This document shows, in pieces, positions 53,168 to 63,151 of a stretch of DNA of 64,000 nt. Position 1 is the stretch's first letter; the number at the start of each line of letters is the position of its first letter. The translations under genes and the position numbers were made by a program. The notes beneath the pieces are model-generated. The model was not told where the DNA came from. It searched no databases and worked only from the letters and a program-made list of their open reading frames with translations. Source of the DNA: CAWEWH01 sp963812775 (GTDB lineage: Bacteria > Pseudomonadota > Alphaproteobacteria > Rhizobiales > Beijerinckiaceae); contig CAWEWH010000004.1 in NCBI GenBank assembly GCA_963812775.1, positions 1-64,000 on the forward strand. The letters are read 5' to 3'.

Positions 53168-54846
53168 CCGTGGCCTTCCTTGACGTGGGCGCTGCCGATG
53201 CGCGTGCGCTCCTTGAGGAAGACGGTGGGCTCGCGGTGGGCGATCAGTCCACGCGGCCGCCAGATCATCATCACCACCATGGCGAGACCGAAGATGAGCA
53301 GGCGGTATTCATGGGGGTCGAAGTCCTCGCCGAAGAGCAACTTCAGGAAACCGAGATTGCGAAGCAGCTCAGGGCCGATCTGCAGCACGACCGCAGCGAT
53401 CACCACGCCGACCTGCGAGCCCATGCCACCGAGGACGACGATGGCCAGGATGGTGGCGGACTCGAGAAAGTTGAAGCTTTCCGGGCTGACGAAGCCCTGG
53501 CGCACGGCGAAGAACGAGCCGGCGAAGCCGCCGAACATGGCACCCACCGCGAAGGCGGTGAGCTTGGTGTTGGTGGTGTTGATGCCGAGCGAACGGCAGG
53601 CGATCTCGTCTTCGCGCAGCGCCTCCCAGGCGCGCCCGACCGGCAGGCGGCGCAGCCGCAGGGTCACGAAGTTGGTGATCAGCGCCAGCGCCAGGATCAG
53701 GTAGTAGAGGAAGATGATACGGTGCATCGAGTTGAACTCGAGCCCGAACAGCGCCGCAAAGCCACCCTCGTCGCTGTTGAACGGCACGCCGAAGAAGGTG
53801 ACGCGCGGGATGGAGGCGATGCCGGCGCCGCCGTTGGTCAGCTCCACCCAGTTGATGAGGACGAGGCGGATGATCTCGCCGAAGGCCAGCGTGACGATGG
53901 CCAGATAGTCGCCGCGCAGCCGCAGCACCGGAAAGCCGAGCAGGATGCCCCAGAAAGCGGCCAGGATGCCAGCCAGCGGCAGGCAGATCCAGAACGACAG
54001 GCCGTAGGTGGTGGAGAGCAGGGCGTACGAATAGGCGCCGATGGCGTAGAAGGCGACGTAGCCGAGATCGAGGAGGCCGGCGAGGCCGACCACCACGTTG
54101 AGGCCCCAGCCGAGCATCACATAGGTGAGCACGAGCACGCCCTGATCGACCCAGTAACGGGATTCGTTCAGGCCGCCTTTGATGATTGCGATGAGCAGGG
54201 GGAAGAGGCCGGCGATGAGCGCGAACAGCACCTTCAGCGCCGTTCGCATCCAAGGGTTCTGCGCATAGAGCTCGCGGAGGAAGGCCCAGACCTCCTTGGC
54301 CGCCTCCACTGCCGGTCTGCCAAAAGCCTTGATCGTGAGGAGAAGCAGGAAGGCGAGGGGCAGATAGATCGCCTGCGCGGGAGGCTTCCTGCTGAACACG
54401 CCCTCGATCGCTTCGAGCGCCGCGCCCTTGATCTCCTTCAGGGTGACGCGGAGCGCCGCGTCGGCAATTCCAAGGACGTCGCTCGAGCCAGCCGACAGCA
54501 TGAACTGGACGATGAGCGCGCCCGCGATGGCGAGGAGATAGACGACGAACAGGGCGAGCGGCAGGCCGATGACATGGACGAGGCGAAGCGATCCCGCCCG
54601 GCTCTTCACCGTGAAGGCGAGGACGAACACAATGAGGCACGCGAAGGCGACGATTTCCCAGCGGGGGCGCAGGATGAGCTCGTTGGCGGAACCGACGTCG
54701 GTGCGATAGGCGACGATCGGAATGGCGAGGCCGAGGGTGACGAGGGCCGCGGAAGCGGCCGATCGAAACGCGGCGATAAACGAGCCAGCCGACGCGCGCA
54801 CGGCGACCGGGCTGGCAGGGAGGGAGGTGACCTCAGGCGCCGTCAT
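53164..54846 (-). CDS. livM: LivM-type permease with N-terminal extension
   Basis: The 560-residue permease has the LivM core in its second half (VVVGLAGLLDLGYVAFYAIG, YLAIVTLAFGEIIRLVLINW, AWEALREDEIACRSLGINTT). Before it lies an extra region of about 230 residues with some five hydrophobic segments and soluble stretches; E. coli LivM has 425 residues. Long LivM forms are common in Hyphomicrobiales. It sits five bases after livH. Confidence 0.93.
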
Positions 54847-54851
54847 CGGCG

Positions 54852-55775
54852 TCAGACCTTCTCGACTTCCGGGCGTCCGAGGATGCCGGACGGCATGAAG
54901 ATCAGCACCATGACGAGGATCGAGAAGGCGGCCACGTCCTTGTAGTCGCTGCCGCCCGGCACGGCGGCGGTCCAGAACACCTCGATGAGGCCGATGAGCA
55001 AGCCGCCGAGGACGGCGCCGGGAAGCGAGCCGATGCCGCCGAGCACGGCGGCCGTGAAGGCCTTGACGCCGGGCGTGAAGCCGTCGGCGAAATTGATGAC
55101 GCCGTAGTAGAGCAGGTACATGACGCCGGCCACGGCGGCCAAAGCCGCACCCATCACGAAGGTGAGCGAGATGGTGCGATCGACGTTGACGCCGAGCAGT
55201 GCGGCCATGCGCCGGTCCTGCTCGCAGGCGCGCTGCGCCCGTCCCAGCGCCGTATGCTGCACGACGTACCAGAAGACGGCGAGCAGCAGGATGGTGGTGA
55301 CGAAGATGATGAGCTGCTTGTAGGACAGTGTCGCGGCGTAGCCGTCGGTCTCGAACAGCACGATCACGTCGCGTACCATGGGCGGCGTCGGCTTGTTGCG
55401 GGCGCCCTGCACGACCTGAACGAAATTCGACAGGAAGATCGACATGCCGATGGCGGAGATGAGCGGCGCCAGGCGGAAGGAGCCGCGCAGCGGCCGGTAA
55501 GCGACGCGCTCGATGGCCCAGCCCCACAGCGAGGTCATGAGCATGGCGATGAGCAGCACCAGGAACAAGGCGAGCAGCAGCGGCGCGACGCCGAGCCAGG
55601 TGGTGAGGATGATGAAGAAGATCAGTGCGATGAAGGTCGACACCATGAACACGTCGCCGTGCGCGAAGTTCACCATGCCGATGATGCCGAATACCATCGT
55701 GTAACCGATGGCGATGAGCCCGTAGATCGAGCCGAGCGTCAGCCCGTTGACGAGCTGCTGCACGAATTCCGCCAC
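54852..55775 (-). CDS. livH: LivH-type permease
   Basis: The 307-residue permease starts at a GTG, VAEFVQQLVNGLTLGSIYGL, followed by IGYTMVFGIIGMVNFAHGDV, the family signature, and ends around AVLGGIGSLPGAVLGGLLIG and MPSGILGRPEVEKV. The frame is open to 55841, but the GTG has GAGG-type Shine-Dalgarno sequence and matches the family start. It is the first transport gene of the operon, 111 bases after pcaC. Confidence 0.94.
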   Translation of the reverse strand: MAEFVQQLVNGLTLGSIYGLIAIGYTMVFGIIGMVNFAHGDVFMVSTFIALIFFIILTTWLGVAPLLLALFLVLLIAMLMTSLWGWAIERVAYRPLRGSFRLAPLISAIGMSIFLSNFVQVVQGARNKPTPPMVRDVIVLFETDGYAATLSYKQLIIFVTTILLLAVFWYVVQHTALGRAQRACEQDRRMAALLGVNVDRTISLTFVMGAALAAVAGVMYLLYYGVINFADGFTPGVKAFTAAVLGGIGSLPGAVLGGLLIGLIEVFWTAAVPGGSDYKDVAAFSILVMVLIFMPSGILGRPEVEKV

Positions 55776-55886
55776 CGCCTCACCCCTCGTCGCGCCCGTT
55801 TCGCGCGAGGCCAGCATCGCGCGCGGGGCGTCGTTGATCAATAATGCTTATCAATGAGATCACGGGAAAACAATTGAAACCGGTCG

Positions 55887-56261
55887 TCACTTCGCCTCCG
55901 CGAACACCGCCGAGGCCTCCCTGAAGGCATGATTGGCGGACGGCACGCCGGCATAGACGGAGGCCTGGATAAGGAGTTCCTTGATCTCGTCCTTCGTCAG
56001 GCCATTGTTGAGCGCAGCGCGCACATGCAGCCGAAACTCGTCCCAGTGGCGCAGCGCCACCAGGATCGACAGCACGATGAACGAGCGTGTCCTGCGGTCG
56101 AGGCCGGGCCGGTTCCAGACATCGTGCCAGGCGTTGGTGGTGACGAAGGTCTGCCATTCGCGATTGAAGTCGGTGATGCGGGCGGCGGCGGCGTCGACAT
56201 GGGCGTCGCCCAGGACCTTGCGGCGCGTCTTCATGCCTTCGGCAAAGCGGTCGGTGCTCAT
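55887..56261 (-). CDS. pcaC: 4-carboxymuconolactone decarboxylase
   Basis: PcaC turns gamma-carboxymuconolactone into beta-ketoadipate enol-lactone in the protocatechuate branch of the beta-ketoadipate pathway. The 124-residue product starts MSTDRFAEGMKTRRKVLGDA, with HVD, and has EWQTFVTTNAWHDVWNRPGL, DRRTRSFIVLSILVALRHWD and NNGLTKDEIKELLIQASVYA, which cover the carboxymuconolactone decarboxylase family motifs. It follows pcaD by four bases. Confidence 0.95.
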   Translation of the reverse strand: MSTDRFAEGMKTRRKVLGDAHVDAAAARITDFNREWQTFVTTNAWHDVWNRPGLDRRTRSFIVLSILVALRHWDEFRLHVRAALNNGLTKDEIKELLIQASVYAGVPSANHAFREASAVFAEAK

Positions 56262-56265
56262 CTGA

Positions 56266-57045
56266 TCATCCTTTCAAGAAATCGACGACGGCCTTGGAGA
56301 AGGCCTCCGGTTGCTCGACGTTGGAAAGATGCGCCGCGTCGAGCTTGACCGACTTGGCGCCTGGAATGCTGCCGGCCAGGAGATCGCCCATCTCGGGCGT
56401 CGTGGCCGGGTCCTCCTTGCCGATGATGACCATGACCGGCTTCTTGACGCCGCGCACGGCTTCGCGCTGATCCATGTCGCGGATGGCGGCGCAGCACGCG
56501 GCATAGCCTTGCGGCGGCGTGGCGAGGATCATGGCGCGGATGGTTGCGACGGTGTCGGCGGCACGCTTGCGAAAGCCCGCCGTGAACCAGCGCTCGATCG
56601 TCGTGTCGGCGATGGCCGCCATGCCGTCCTTGCGGGTAGCCGCGATGCGCGCGTTCCAGATGTCGGGCGGGCCCATGCGCGAGGAGGTGTTGGCGAGGAT
56701 AACGCGGTCGAGCCGCTCAGGCGCGTTGGCGGCGAGCCACTGGCCCACCATGCCGCCCTTGGAAAGACCGCACCAATGCGCCTTGGCGATGTTCAGCGCC
56801 TGCATGATGGCAAGCGCATCGCGGCCGAGCTCGGCGATGGAATAGGGCCGGTCGGGAGCCGGGCTCTGGCCGTGACCGCGCGAGTCATAGCGCACGACGC
56901 GGAAATGCTTGGCGAGCGCCGGCACCTGCGCATCCCACATGGCGAGGTTGGAGGCGAGCGAATTCGACAGCATCAGCGCCGGCGCGCCCTCCGGCCCGTC
57001 GAGCGCAACATGGAAGCGCTCGCCGCCAACGTCGAGAAACTTCAT
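56266..57045 (-). CDS. pcaD: 3-oxoadipate enol-lactonase
   Basis: PcaD hydrolyses beta-ketoadipate enol-lactone to beta-ketoadipate. The 259-residue alpha/beta hydrolase has LSNSLASNLAMWDAQVPALA (oxyanion region), YDSRGHGQSPAP, the nucleophile elbow GLSKGG in HWCGLSKGGMVGQWLA, and a final His in LDAAHLSNVEQPEAF. The sequence CGLSKGGM is typical of PcaD. It lies between pcaB and pcaC with short spacers. Confidence 0.95.
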   Translation of the reverse strand: MKFLDVGGERFHVALDGPEGAPALMLSNSLASNLAMWDAQVPALAKHFRVVRYDSRGHGQSPAPDRPYSIAELGRDALAIMQALNIAKAHWCGLSKGGMVGQWLAANAPERLDRVILANTSSRMGPPDIWNARIAATRKDGMAAIADTTIERWFTAGFRKRAADTVATIRAMILATPPQGYAACCAAIRDMDQREAVRGVKKPVMVIIGKEDPATTPEMGDLLAGSIPGAKSVKLDAAHLSNVEQPEAFSKAVVDFLKG

Positions 57046-57055
57046 TCAGGTCTCC

Positions 57056-58468
57056 TCACTGTCTCTTGTCATTCGTTTTCTCGTTCGTTTTCCTGGCCTT
57101 ACGCGGCTTCGGCCGAAGCCCGTAGACGGCCAGCACCCGGTCGACGAAGATCTCGGCGCTGCCGAGATAGGCGAGGGGGTCGAACAGCCGTTGCAGCGCA
57201 TCCGCATCGAGATGTCGCCGGACGCCCGCGTCGGCCATGAGCACCTCACGCAAATGCCACCGCTCAGCCAGCGCCCGGTGGCTCGCCGCCTCGAGGAGAT
57301 GGTGCGCCTCGCCGCGACCGATCTTCGCGCCGAGCGCCATCATGACCGCCTCGGCCATGATCAGCCCGCCCGTGGAGTCGAGATTTTCGCGCATGCGCTT
57401 GGCGTCGATCTCGAGGCCTCCGATGAGATCGGCGGCGCGCCGCAGGGCACCGCCGGTGAGCTTCAGGATGTCGGGCAGCGTGCGCCATTCGGCGCTCCAG
57501 GTGCCGGCGGCGCGCTCGTGCTCCTGCACCTGCGCGGCGAGCATCGTGGCGACAAGGCCCGGCACCATGGTGGCGACCGCGAGGATGGAGGCGGAGGCCA
57601 CCGGATTGCGCTTGTGCGGCATGGTCGAGGAGCCGCCGCGGCCGGGAGCCGCCGCCTCGAGCGCTTCCCCCAGCTCGGTCTGCATCATCAGCGACACGTC
57701 GCGGGCGATCTTGCCGAGCGTCCCCGCCACGAGGCCCCCAAAGGTCGCGACCTCGGCGACACGGTCGCGGCCGGTATGCCAGGGCGTGGCCGCGACCTCG
57801 AGGCCGAGATGCTTGCCCAGGCGCTCCGCCACGGCGAGCCCCTCGTGGCCGAGAGACGCCAGGGTTCCGGCGGCGCCACCGAATTGCAGCGTGAGCGCCC
57901 GGCCGCGGACCTCGGCGAGCCGCTCGCCGTGGCGCAGCACGGCGTCGAGCCAGCCGGCCGCCTTGAGGCCGAGCGTCGTCGGCAGCGCGTGTTGCAGCCA
58001 GGTGCGGCCGACGAGGGGCGTCCGGCGGTGACGCCTGGCCATGGCGGCCAGCACGTCGGCGAGACGCTGCAGGCGCAGCTCGACAAGGGCCAGCGCATCC
58101 TTGATCTGCAAGACGGTCGCCGTGTCGATGATGTCCTGGCTGGTGGCGCCCCAGTGCACGAAGCCTTTTGCCTTGCCGTCGACCTTGGCGGTGAGCACCT
58201 TGACCATCGGGATCAACACGTTGCCGGCATCGGCGGCGGCCGCGCCGATGGCGTCGAGATCGTAGAAGTCGGCCCGGCAGGCGGCGGCGATCGGCTTCGC
58301 GGCGGCCTTGGGAATGACGCCCGCCTCGGCCTGCGCGCGGGCAAGCGCCGCCTCAACGTCGAGCATGCGCTGGAAGAAGGCGCGCGGCGTGAACAATGCC
58401 GCCATCTCGGGGTCCATGAAAATCGGATCGAGAAGCGGGTCCACAAACGCGGCGTCGGCGGTCGTCAT
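57056..58468 (-). CDS. pcaB: 3-carboxy-cis,cis-muconate cycloisomerase
   Basis: PcaB lactonises 3-carboxymuconate, the step before PcaC. The 470-residue product belongs to the fumarase/aspartase superfamily: HWGATSQDIIDTATVLQIKD, GRTWLQHALPTTLGLKAAGW and the catalytic-loop signature GRGGSSTMPHKRNPVASAS. The C-terminal tail is basic (RPKPRKARKTNEKTNDKRQ). The start is MTTADAAFVDPL; the frame is open 99 bases further, without similarity. First gene of the pcaB-D-C-liv run. Confidence 0.94.
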   Translation of the reverse strand: MTTADAAFVDPLLDPIFMDPEMAALFTPRAFFQRMLDVEAALARAQAEAGVIPKAAAKPIAAACRADFYDLDAIGAAAADAGNVLIPMVKVLTAKVDGKAKGFVHWGATSQDIIDTATVLQIKDALALVELRLQRLADVLAAMARRHRRTPLVGRTWLQHALPTTLGLKAAGWLDAVLRHGERLAEVRGRALTLQFGGAAGTLASLGHEGLAVAERLGKHLGLEVAATPWHTGRDRVAEVATFGGLVAGTLGKIARDVSLMMQTELGEALEAAAPGRGGSSTMPHKRNPVASASILAVATMVPGLVATMLAAQVQEHERAAGTWSAEWRTLPDILKLTGGALRRAADLIGGLEIDAKRMRENLDSTGGLIMAEAVMMALGAKIGRGEAHHLLEAASHRALAERWHLREVLMADAGVRRHLDADALQRLFDPLAYLGSAEIFVDRVLAVYGLRPKPRKARKTNEKTNDKRQ

Positions 58469-58600
58469 GCGGCGAGGACCATTGAGGGGTGCAGGCGGTA
58501 TGCGCAAGGCAGGGGTGGCTGAAGCGCCATCGGGGGAATAGATTAGCCGCCATGACGGGCGCCGCAAATGCGCCCTTTGCCTTTCAGGGGAGATGACGTC

Positions 58601-59062
58601 ATGGCGTTCACGATGAATGGCGAGGTGACATTGCCGGCCGATCGCCAGACGGTGTGGCAGAAGCTCAACGATCCGGAGGTGCTCAAAGTGTGCATCCCGG
58701 GCTGCGAGGAGCTGGAGAAAACAAGCGACACGGAATTTCGCGCCACCACCAAGGTCAAGGTCGGCCCCGTCAAGGCGACCTTCAAGGGCAGGGTCAACCT
58801 CACCGATCTCGATCCGCCGAACGGCTACCGGATCAGCGGCGAAGGCGAGGGGGGCGTTGCCGGCTTCGCCAAGGGCGGCGCCAAGGTGGCCCTGTCGGAT
58901 GCCGACGGCAGCGGCACCAAGCTCGCCTACGACGTGGAGGCGCAGATCGGCGGCAAGCTCGCGCAGCTCGGCGGCCGCCTCATCAATGGCGTCGCCAAGA
59001 ACTATGCCGACCAGTTCTTTGCCAACTTCGCCAAGGCCGTCGGCGGAGAAAACGTGAAATAA
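58601..59062 (+). CDS. coxG: CoxG-like SRPBCC-fold protein
   Basis: The 153-residue product has the CO dehydrogenase subunit G signature: MNGEVTLPADRQTVWQKLND, DPEVLKVCIPGCEELEKTSD, GPVKATFKGRVNLTDLDPPN and GEGEGGVAGFAKGGAKVALS. CoxG in Oligotropha recruits the enzyme to the membrane, and SRPBCC proteins are frequent partners of molybdenum hydroxylases. GGGGAG-type ribosome site before the ATG. It heads the cox-like cluster, divergent from pcaB. Confidence 0.92.
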   Translation: MAFTMNGEVTLPADRQTVWQKLNDPEVLKVCIPGCEELEKTSDTEFRATTKVKVGPVKATFKGRVNLTDLDPPNGYRISGEGEGGVAGFAKGGAKVALSDADGSGTKLAYDVEAQIGGKLAQLGGRLINGVAKNYADQFFANFAKAVGGENVK

Positions 59063-59275
59063 ATGACGGCTTTTTGACCCTTTGCCGATGGCTTTCTCGC
59101 TTGACCCGCCGATTCTGGCGGTTCAGGATCGAATTCGACCAATTCCAGAGACGGTTCGGACGGCCGTAAGGCGGGCGCCCAAATTCTGACGCTCAGGGGC
59201 TTCTGACGCTCAGGGACCGGCCGAGACAGCAAGACGGCGCATTTTGTGCCGCGAGTTCGGGGAGGCAGACCAAAA

Positions 59276-59770
<495 letters not shown>

Positions 59771-59846
59771 ACGGGCCGGCCGGCGGCGCGAGCAAATTTC
59801 GAGCGCGTCGTCGGCGAGGCTCCCATAACAAGCGGGGAGGGAAATC

Positions 59847-62213
59847 ATGAGCGTGACGGGCATTGGCGCCTCGGTGCGCCGCAAGGAAGACCAGCGCTTC
59901 ATCACCGGCAAAGGCCAATACACCGACGACATCAACCGGCCCGGCCAGACGCACGCCATCTTCGTGCGCTCGCCGCACGCGCACGCCACCATCAACCGCA
60001 TCGATACCGCGAAGGCGAAGGGCATGCCGGGCGTGCTCGCGGTCTATACGGGCGAAGACGTGGCGGCCGACAAGGTCGGCCCCCTCATCTGCGGCTGGAT
60101 GATCCACTCCAAGGACGGCTCGCCCATGAAGGCGGGCGGCCATCCGGCGCTGGCGCAAGGCAAGGTGCGCTATGTCGGCGACCACGTCGCCGTGGTCATC
60201 GCCGAGACGAAGGCGGAGGCGCGCGACGCGGCGGAAGCCGTGACGGTCGATTACGGCGTGCTGCCGGCGGTGTCCGATCCAGCACAGGCGCAGAAATCGG
60301 GCGCGCCGGTGATTCACGACGTGGCGTCCGACAACACCGTCTACCGCTGGCACCTTGGCGACAAGGCGGCGACCGATCAGGCCTTCAGCCAGGCCAAGCA
60401 CGTCACCAAGCTCGACATCATCAACAATCGCCTCGTGCCCAATGCGATGGAGCCGCGCGCCGCCATCGGCGACTACGATTCCGGCAACGGCATCTTCACG
60501 CTCCACACGACGAGCCAGAACCCGCACGTGGCGCGCCTGGTGCTCGCCGCCTTCATCGGCATTGCTCCTGAGCACAAGCTGCGCGTCATCGCCCCGGACG
60601 TGGGCGGCGGCTTCGGCTCGAAAATCTTCATCTATGCCGAGGAGACGGTTTGCATCTGGGCGTCGCGCAAGGTCGGCCGGCCGGTGAAGTGGACCTGCGA
60701 CCGCACCGAAGCCTTCCTGTGCGATGCGCATGGGCGCGACCACGTCACGCACGCCGAGCTGGCGCTGGACGACAAGGGCAAGGCTATTGCCATCCGCGTC
60801 AAGACCATCGCCAATCTCGGCGGCTATCTGTCGACCTTCGCGTCGTCGGTGCCGACCTATCTCTATGCGCCGCTGCTGTCGGGCCAGTACGACATCCCGG
60901 CCATCTATTGCGAGGTGGACGCGGTCTACACCAACACGGCGCCGGTCGATGCCTATCGCGGCGCCGGGCGGCCGGAGGCAACGTTCGTCGTCGAGCGGCT
61001 GATGGAGGTGGCGGCGCGGGAGACCGGCGTCGATCCGGCGCAGCTCCGCAAGCGCAACTTCATCAAGTCGTTCCCGCACCAGACGCCGGTCATCATGGCG
61101 TATGACGCGGGCGACTATAACGCCTCCATGAACAAGGCGCTCGAGCTCGCCGACTACAACAATTTCGGCAAGCGCAAGCGCGAGAGCGCGCGGGCCGGCA
61201 AGCTGCGCGGCATCGGCTTCTCGGCCTATATCGAGGCTTGCGGCATCGCCCCGAGCGCCGCTGTCGGGTCGCTCGGAGCCGGCGTCGGCCTGTGGGAATC
61301 GGCGGAGGTGCGCGTCAATCCGACGGGCTCCGTCGAGGTGCTCACCGGCTCTCACAGCCACGGCCAGGGCCACGAGACGACTTTTGCGCAGCTCGTGTCC
61401 GACCGGCTCGGCATCCCCATCGACCAGGTGTCGATCGTGCACGGCGACACCGACAAGGTGCAGTTCGGCATGGGCACCTATGGGTCGCGCTCCGGCGCCG
61501 TCGGCATGACGGCCATCGCCCAGGCGGTCGACAAGGTCATCGCCAAGGGCAAGAAGGTGGCCGGCTTCGTGCTCGAAGCCTCTGCCGAGGACATCGAGTT
61601 CAAGGACGGAAAATTCTCAGTGGCCGGCACGGACAAGTCGCTGCAATTCGGCGAGGTGGCGTTGCAGGCCTATATCGCCCACAAATTCTCCGGGCAGCAG
61701 CTCGAGCCGGGTCTGAAGGAGGGCGCCTTCTTCGATCCGACCAACTTCACCTTCCCGGCCGGTGTCCACATCTGCGAGGTGGAGATCGAGCCCGATACCG
61801 GCGTCACGACCATCGAGCGCTGGGTGGCGGTCGACGACTTCGGCAACGTCATCAACCCGATGATCGTCGAGGGCCAGGTGCATGGCGGCATCGCGCAAGG
61901 CGTCGGCCAGGCGCTGTGCGAAGGCGCCGTCTACGACAAGGAAGGCCAGCTCGTCACGGCGAGCTTCATGGACTACCGCATGCCGCGGGCCGGCGACCTG
62001 CCGTCCATCACGGTCGGCATGACGGTGACGCCATGCCCGTCCAACCCGCTCGGCATCAAGGGCTGCGGCGAAGCTGGCGCCATTGCGGCGCCGCCCGCCG
62101 TCATCAATGCCATCACGGATGCGGTCGGCCACGAGGACGTGGCGATGCCGGCGACACCGCAGGCGGTCTGGCGCGCCTGCCAGAAATCATCACAGCGCCT
62201 GGCGGCGGAATAA
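59847..62213 (+). CDS. coxL: Large molybdopterin subunit, form II CO-dehydrogenase-like
   Basis: The 788-residue subunit binds the molybdopterin cofactor: GGGFGSKIFIYAEE, the active-site loop AYRGAGRPEATFVVERLM (near residue 368) and the catalytic glutamate in KGCGEAGAIAAPPA (near 740). True CO dehydrogenases of form I have AYRCSFR with the Cu-binding cysteine; AYRGAGR marks form II, whose CO activity is doubtful. So the enzyme may oxidise an N-heterocycle or another substrate. Intact. Confidence 0.95.
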   Translation: MSVTGIGASVRRKEDQRFITGKGQYTDDINRPGQTHAIFVRSPHAHATINRIDTAKAKGMPGVLAVYTGEDVAADKVGPLICGWMIHSKDGSPMKAGGHPALAQGKVRYVGDHVAVVIAETKAEARDAAEAVTVDYGVLPAVSDPAQAQKSGAPVIHDVASDNTVYRWHLGDKAATDQAFSQAKHVTKLDIINNRLVPNAMEPRAAIGDYDSGNGIFTLHTTSQNPHVARLVLAAFIGIAPEHKLRVIAPDVGGGFGSKIFIYAEETVCIWASRKVGRPVKWTCDRTEAFLCDAHGRDHVTHAELALDDKGKAIAIRVKTIANLGGYLSTFASSVPTYLYAPLLSGQYDIPAIYCEVDAVYTNTAPVDAYRGAGRPEATFVVERLMEVAARETGVDPAQLRKRNFIKSFPHQTPVIMAYDAGDYNASMNKALELADYNNFGKRKRESARAGKLRGIGFSAYIEACGIAPSAAVGSLGAGVGLWESAEVRVNPTGSVEVLTGSHSHGQGHETTFAQLVSDRLGIPIDQVSIVHGDTDKVQFGMGTYGSRSGAVGMTAIAQAVDKVIAKGKKVAGFVLEASAEDIEFKDGKFSVAGTDKSLQFGEVALQAYIAHKFSGQQLEPGLKEGAFFDPTNFTFPAGVHICEVEIEPDTGVTTIERWVAVDDFGNVINPMIVEGQVHGGIAQGVGQALCEGAVYDKEGQLVTASFMDYRMPRAGDLPSITVGMTVTPCPSNPLGIKGCGEAGAIAAPPAVINAITDAVGHEDVAMPATPQAVWRACQKSSQRLAAE

Positions 62214-62228
62214 CTCGGGAGAACCACG

Positions 62229-63038
62229 ATGCATAATTTCGCCTATCACCGCCCCGGCAGCGCCCGGCAGGCCGTCAACCTCCTCGCCAAGCTTGGCGGC
62301 GATTCCTCCAAGGTGCTGGCGGGCGGCCAGTCGCTGCTGCCGATGATGAAGCTGCGCTTGGTGCAGACCGAGAACATCGTCGATCTCGGCGGCATCGAGG
62401 ATTTGCGCGGCATCGCCCGCTCTGGCCGCAGCCTCACCATCGGGGCCATGACGCGCCATGCCGATGTGGAAGCGTCGGCGGACGTGAAGGAAACGATCCC
62501 GGCGCTGCACGAGATGATCAAGGTCGTGGGCGATCCCGCCGTGCGCGCCCAGGGCACCATCGGCGGCTCCATCGCCAATAATGATCCGGCCGCCGACTAT
62601 CCGGCCGCCTGCGTGGCGCTCGGCGCCACCATCGTCACCAACAAGCGCAAGATCGCGGTGGATGATTTCTTCAAGGGCTTGTTCGAGACGGCGCTCGAGG
62701 ACGGCGAGATCATCATCAAAGTGCAGCTGCCAGTGCCGCTGAAGGCCGGCTACGCGAAGTTCCGCCACCCGGCCTCGCGCTTCGCGCTGGTGGGCGTGTT
62801 CGTCGCCAAGCGCGGCTCCGAGGTCCGGGTCGCGGTCACCGGCGCCGGCGCCAACGGCGTCTTCCGCTGGAGCGAGGCGGAGACGGCGCTGAAGCAGCGC
62901 TTCGGCACCAAGTCGCTGGAGGGCTTGAAGGCGACCAAGGATGGGCTCAACAGCGACATCCACGCCGATGCCGAATATCGCGCCCACCTTGTCGGCGTCA
63001 TGACGCGGCGCGCCGTCGCCGCTGCGGTGGGGAAATAA
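62229..63038 (+). CDS. coxM: FAD subunit of the CO-dehydrogenase-like hydroxylase
   Basis: The 269-residue medium subunit binds FAD through AGGQSLLPMMKLRLV and TIGGSIANNDPAADYPAACV, the two signatures of this family, and ends with the C-terminal domain (VGVFVAKRGSEVRVAVTGAG). It follows coxL by 15 bases. The order S-L-M is the form II arrangement, in contrast to M-S-L in form I. Confidence 0.95.
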   Translation: MHNFAYHRPGSARQAVNLLAKLGGDSSKVLAGGQSLLPMMKLRLVQTENIVDLGGIEDLRGIARSGRSLTIGAMTRHADVEASADVKETIPALHEMIKVVGDPAVRAQGTIGGSIANNDPAADYPAACVALGATIVTNKRKIAVDDFFKGLFETALEDGEIIIKVQLPVPLKAGYAKFRHPASRFALVGVFVAKRGSEVRVAVTGAGANGVFRWSEAETALKQRFGTKSLEGLKATKDGLNSDIHADAEYRAHLVGVMTRRAVAAAVGK

Positions 63039-63042
63039 GCAC

Positions 63043-63136
63043 GGCCGTCGTGCCCGGATTTGTTCCGGGCATCCCCGCCTTGTAGGCCTGGAAGAAGTGA
63101 TAAGACGTGGATGGCCGGGACGAGCCCGGCCATGAC
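63043..63136. repeat. Dispersed GATGGCCGGGACAAGCCCGGCC element, copy 2
   Basis: Two hairpins, GTGCCCGGATTTGTTCCGGGCA and GATGGCCGGGACGAGCCCGGCCAT, flank a spacer with GGCCTGGAAGAAGTGATAAG. It corresponds to the element at 35969-36057 in reverse order. It lies between coxM and the MoxR gene and could attenuate transcription there. Confidence 0.8.
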
Positions 63137-63151
63137 GCCGGACTGTTCATC

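Noticed and set aside
59847..62213. Genuine form I CO dehydrogenase
   Set aside because: The active-site loop reads AYRGAGR and lacks the AYRCSFR cysteine that holds copper; the gene order is also that of form II.
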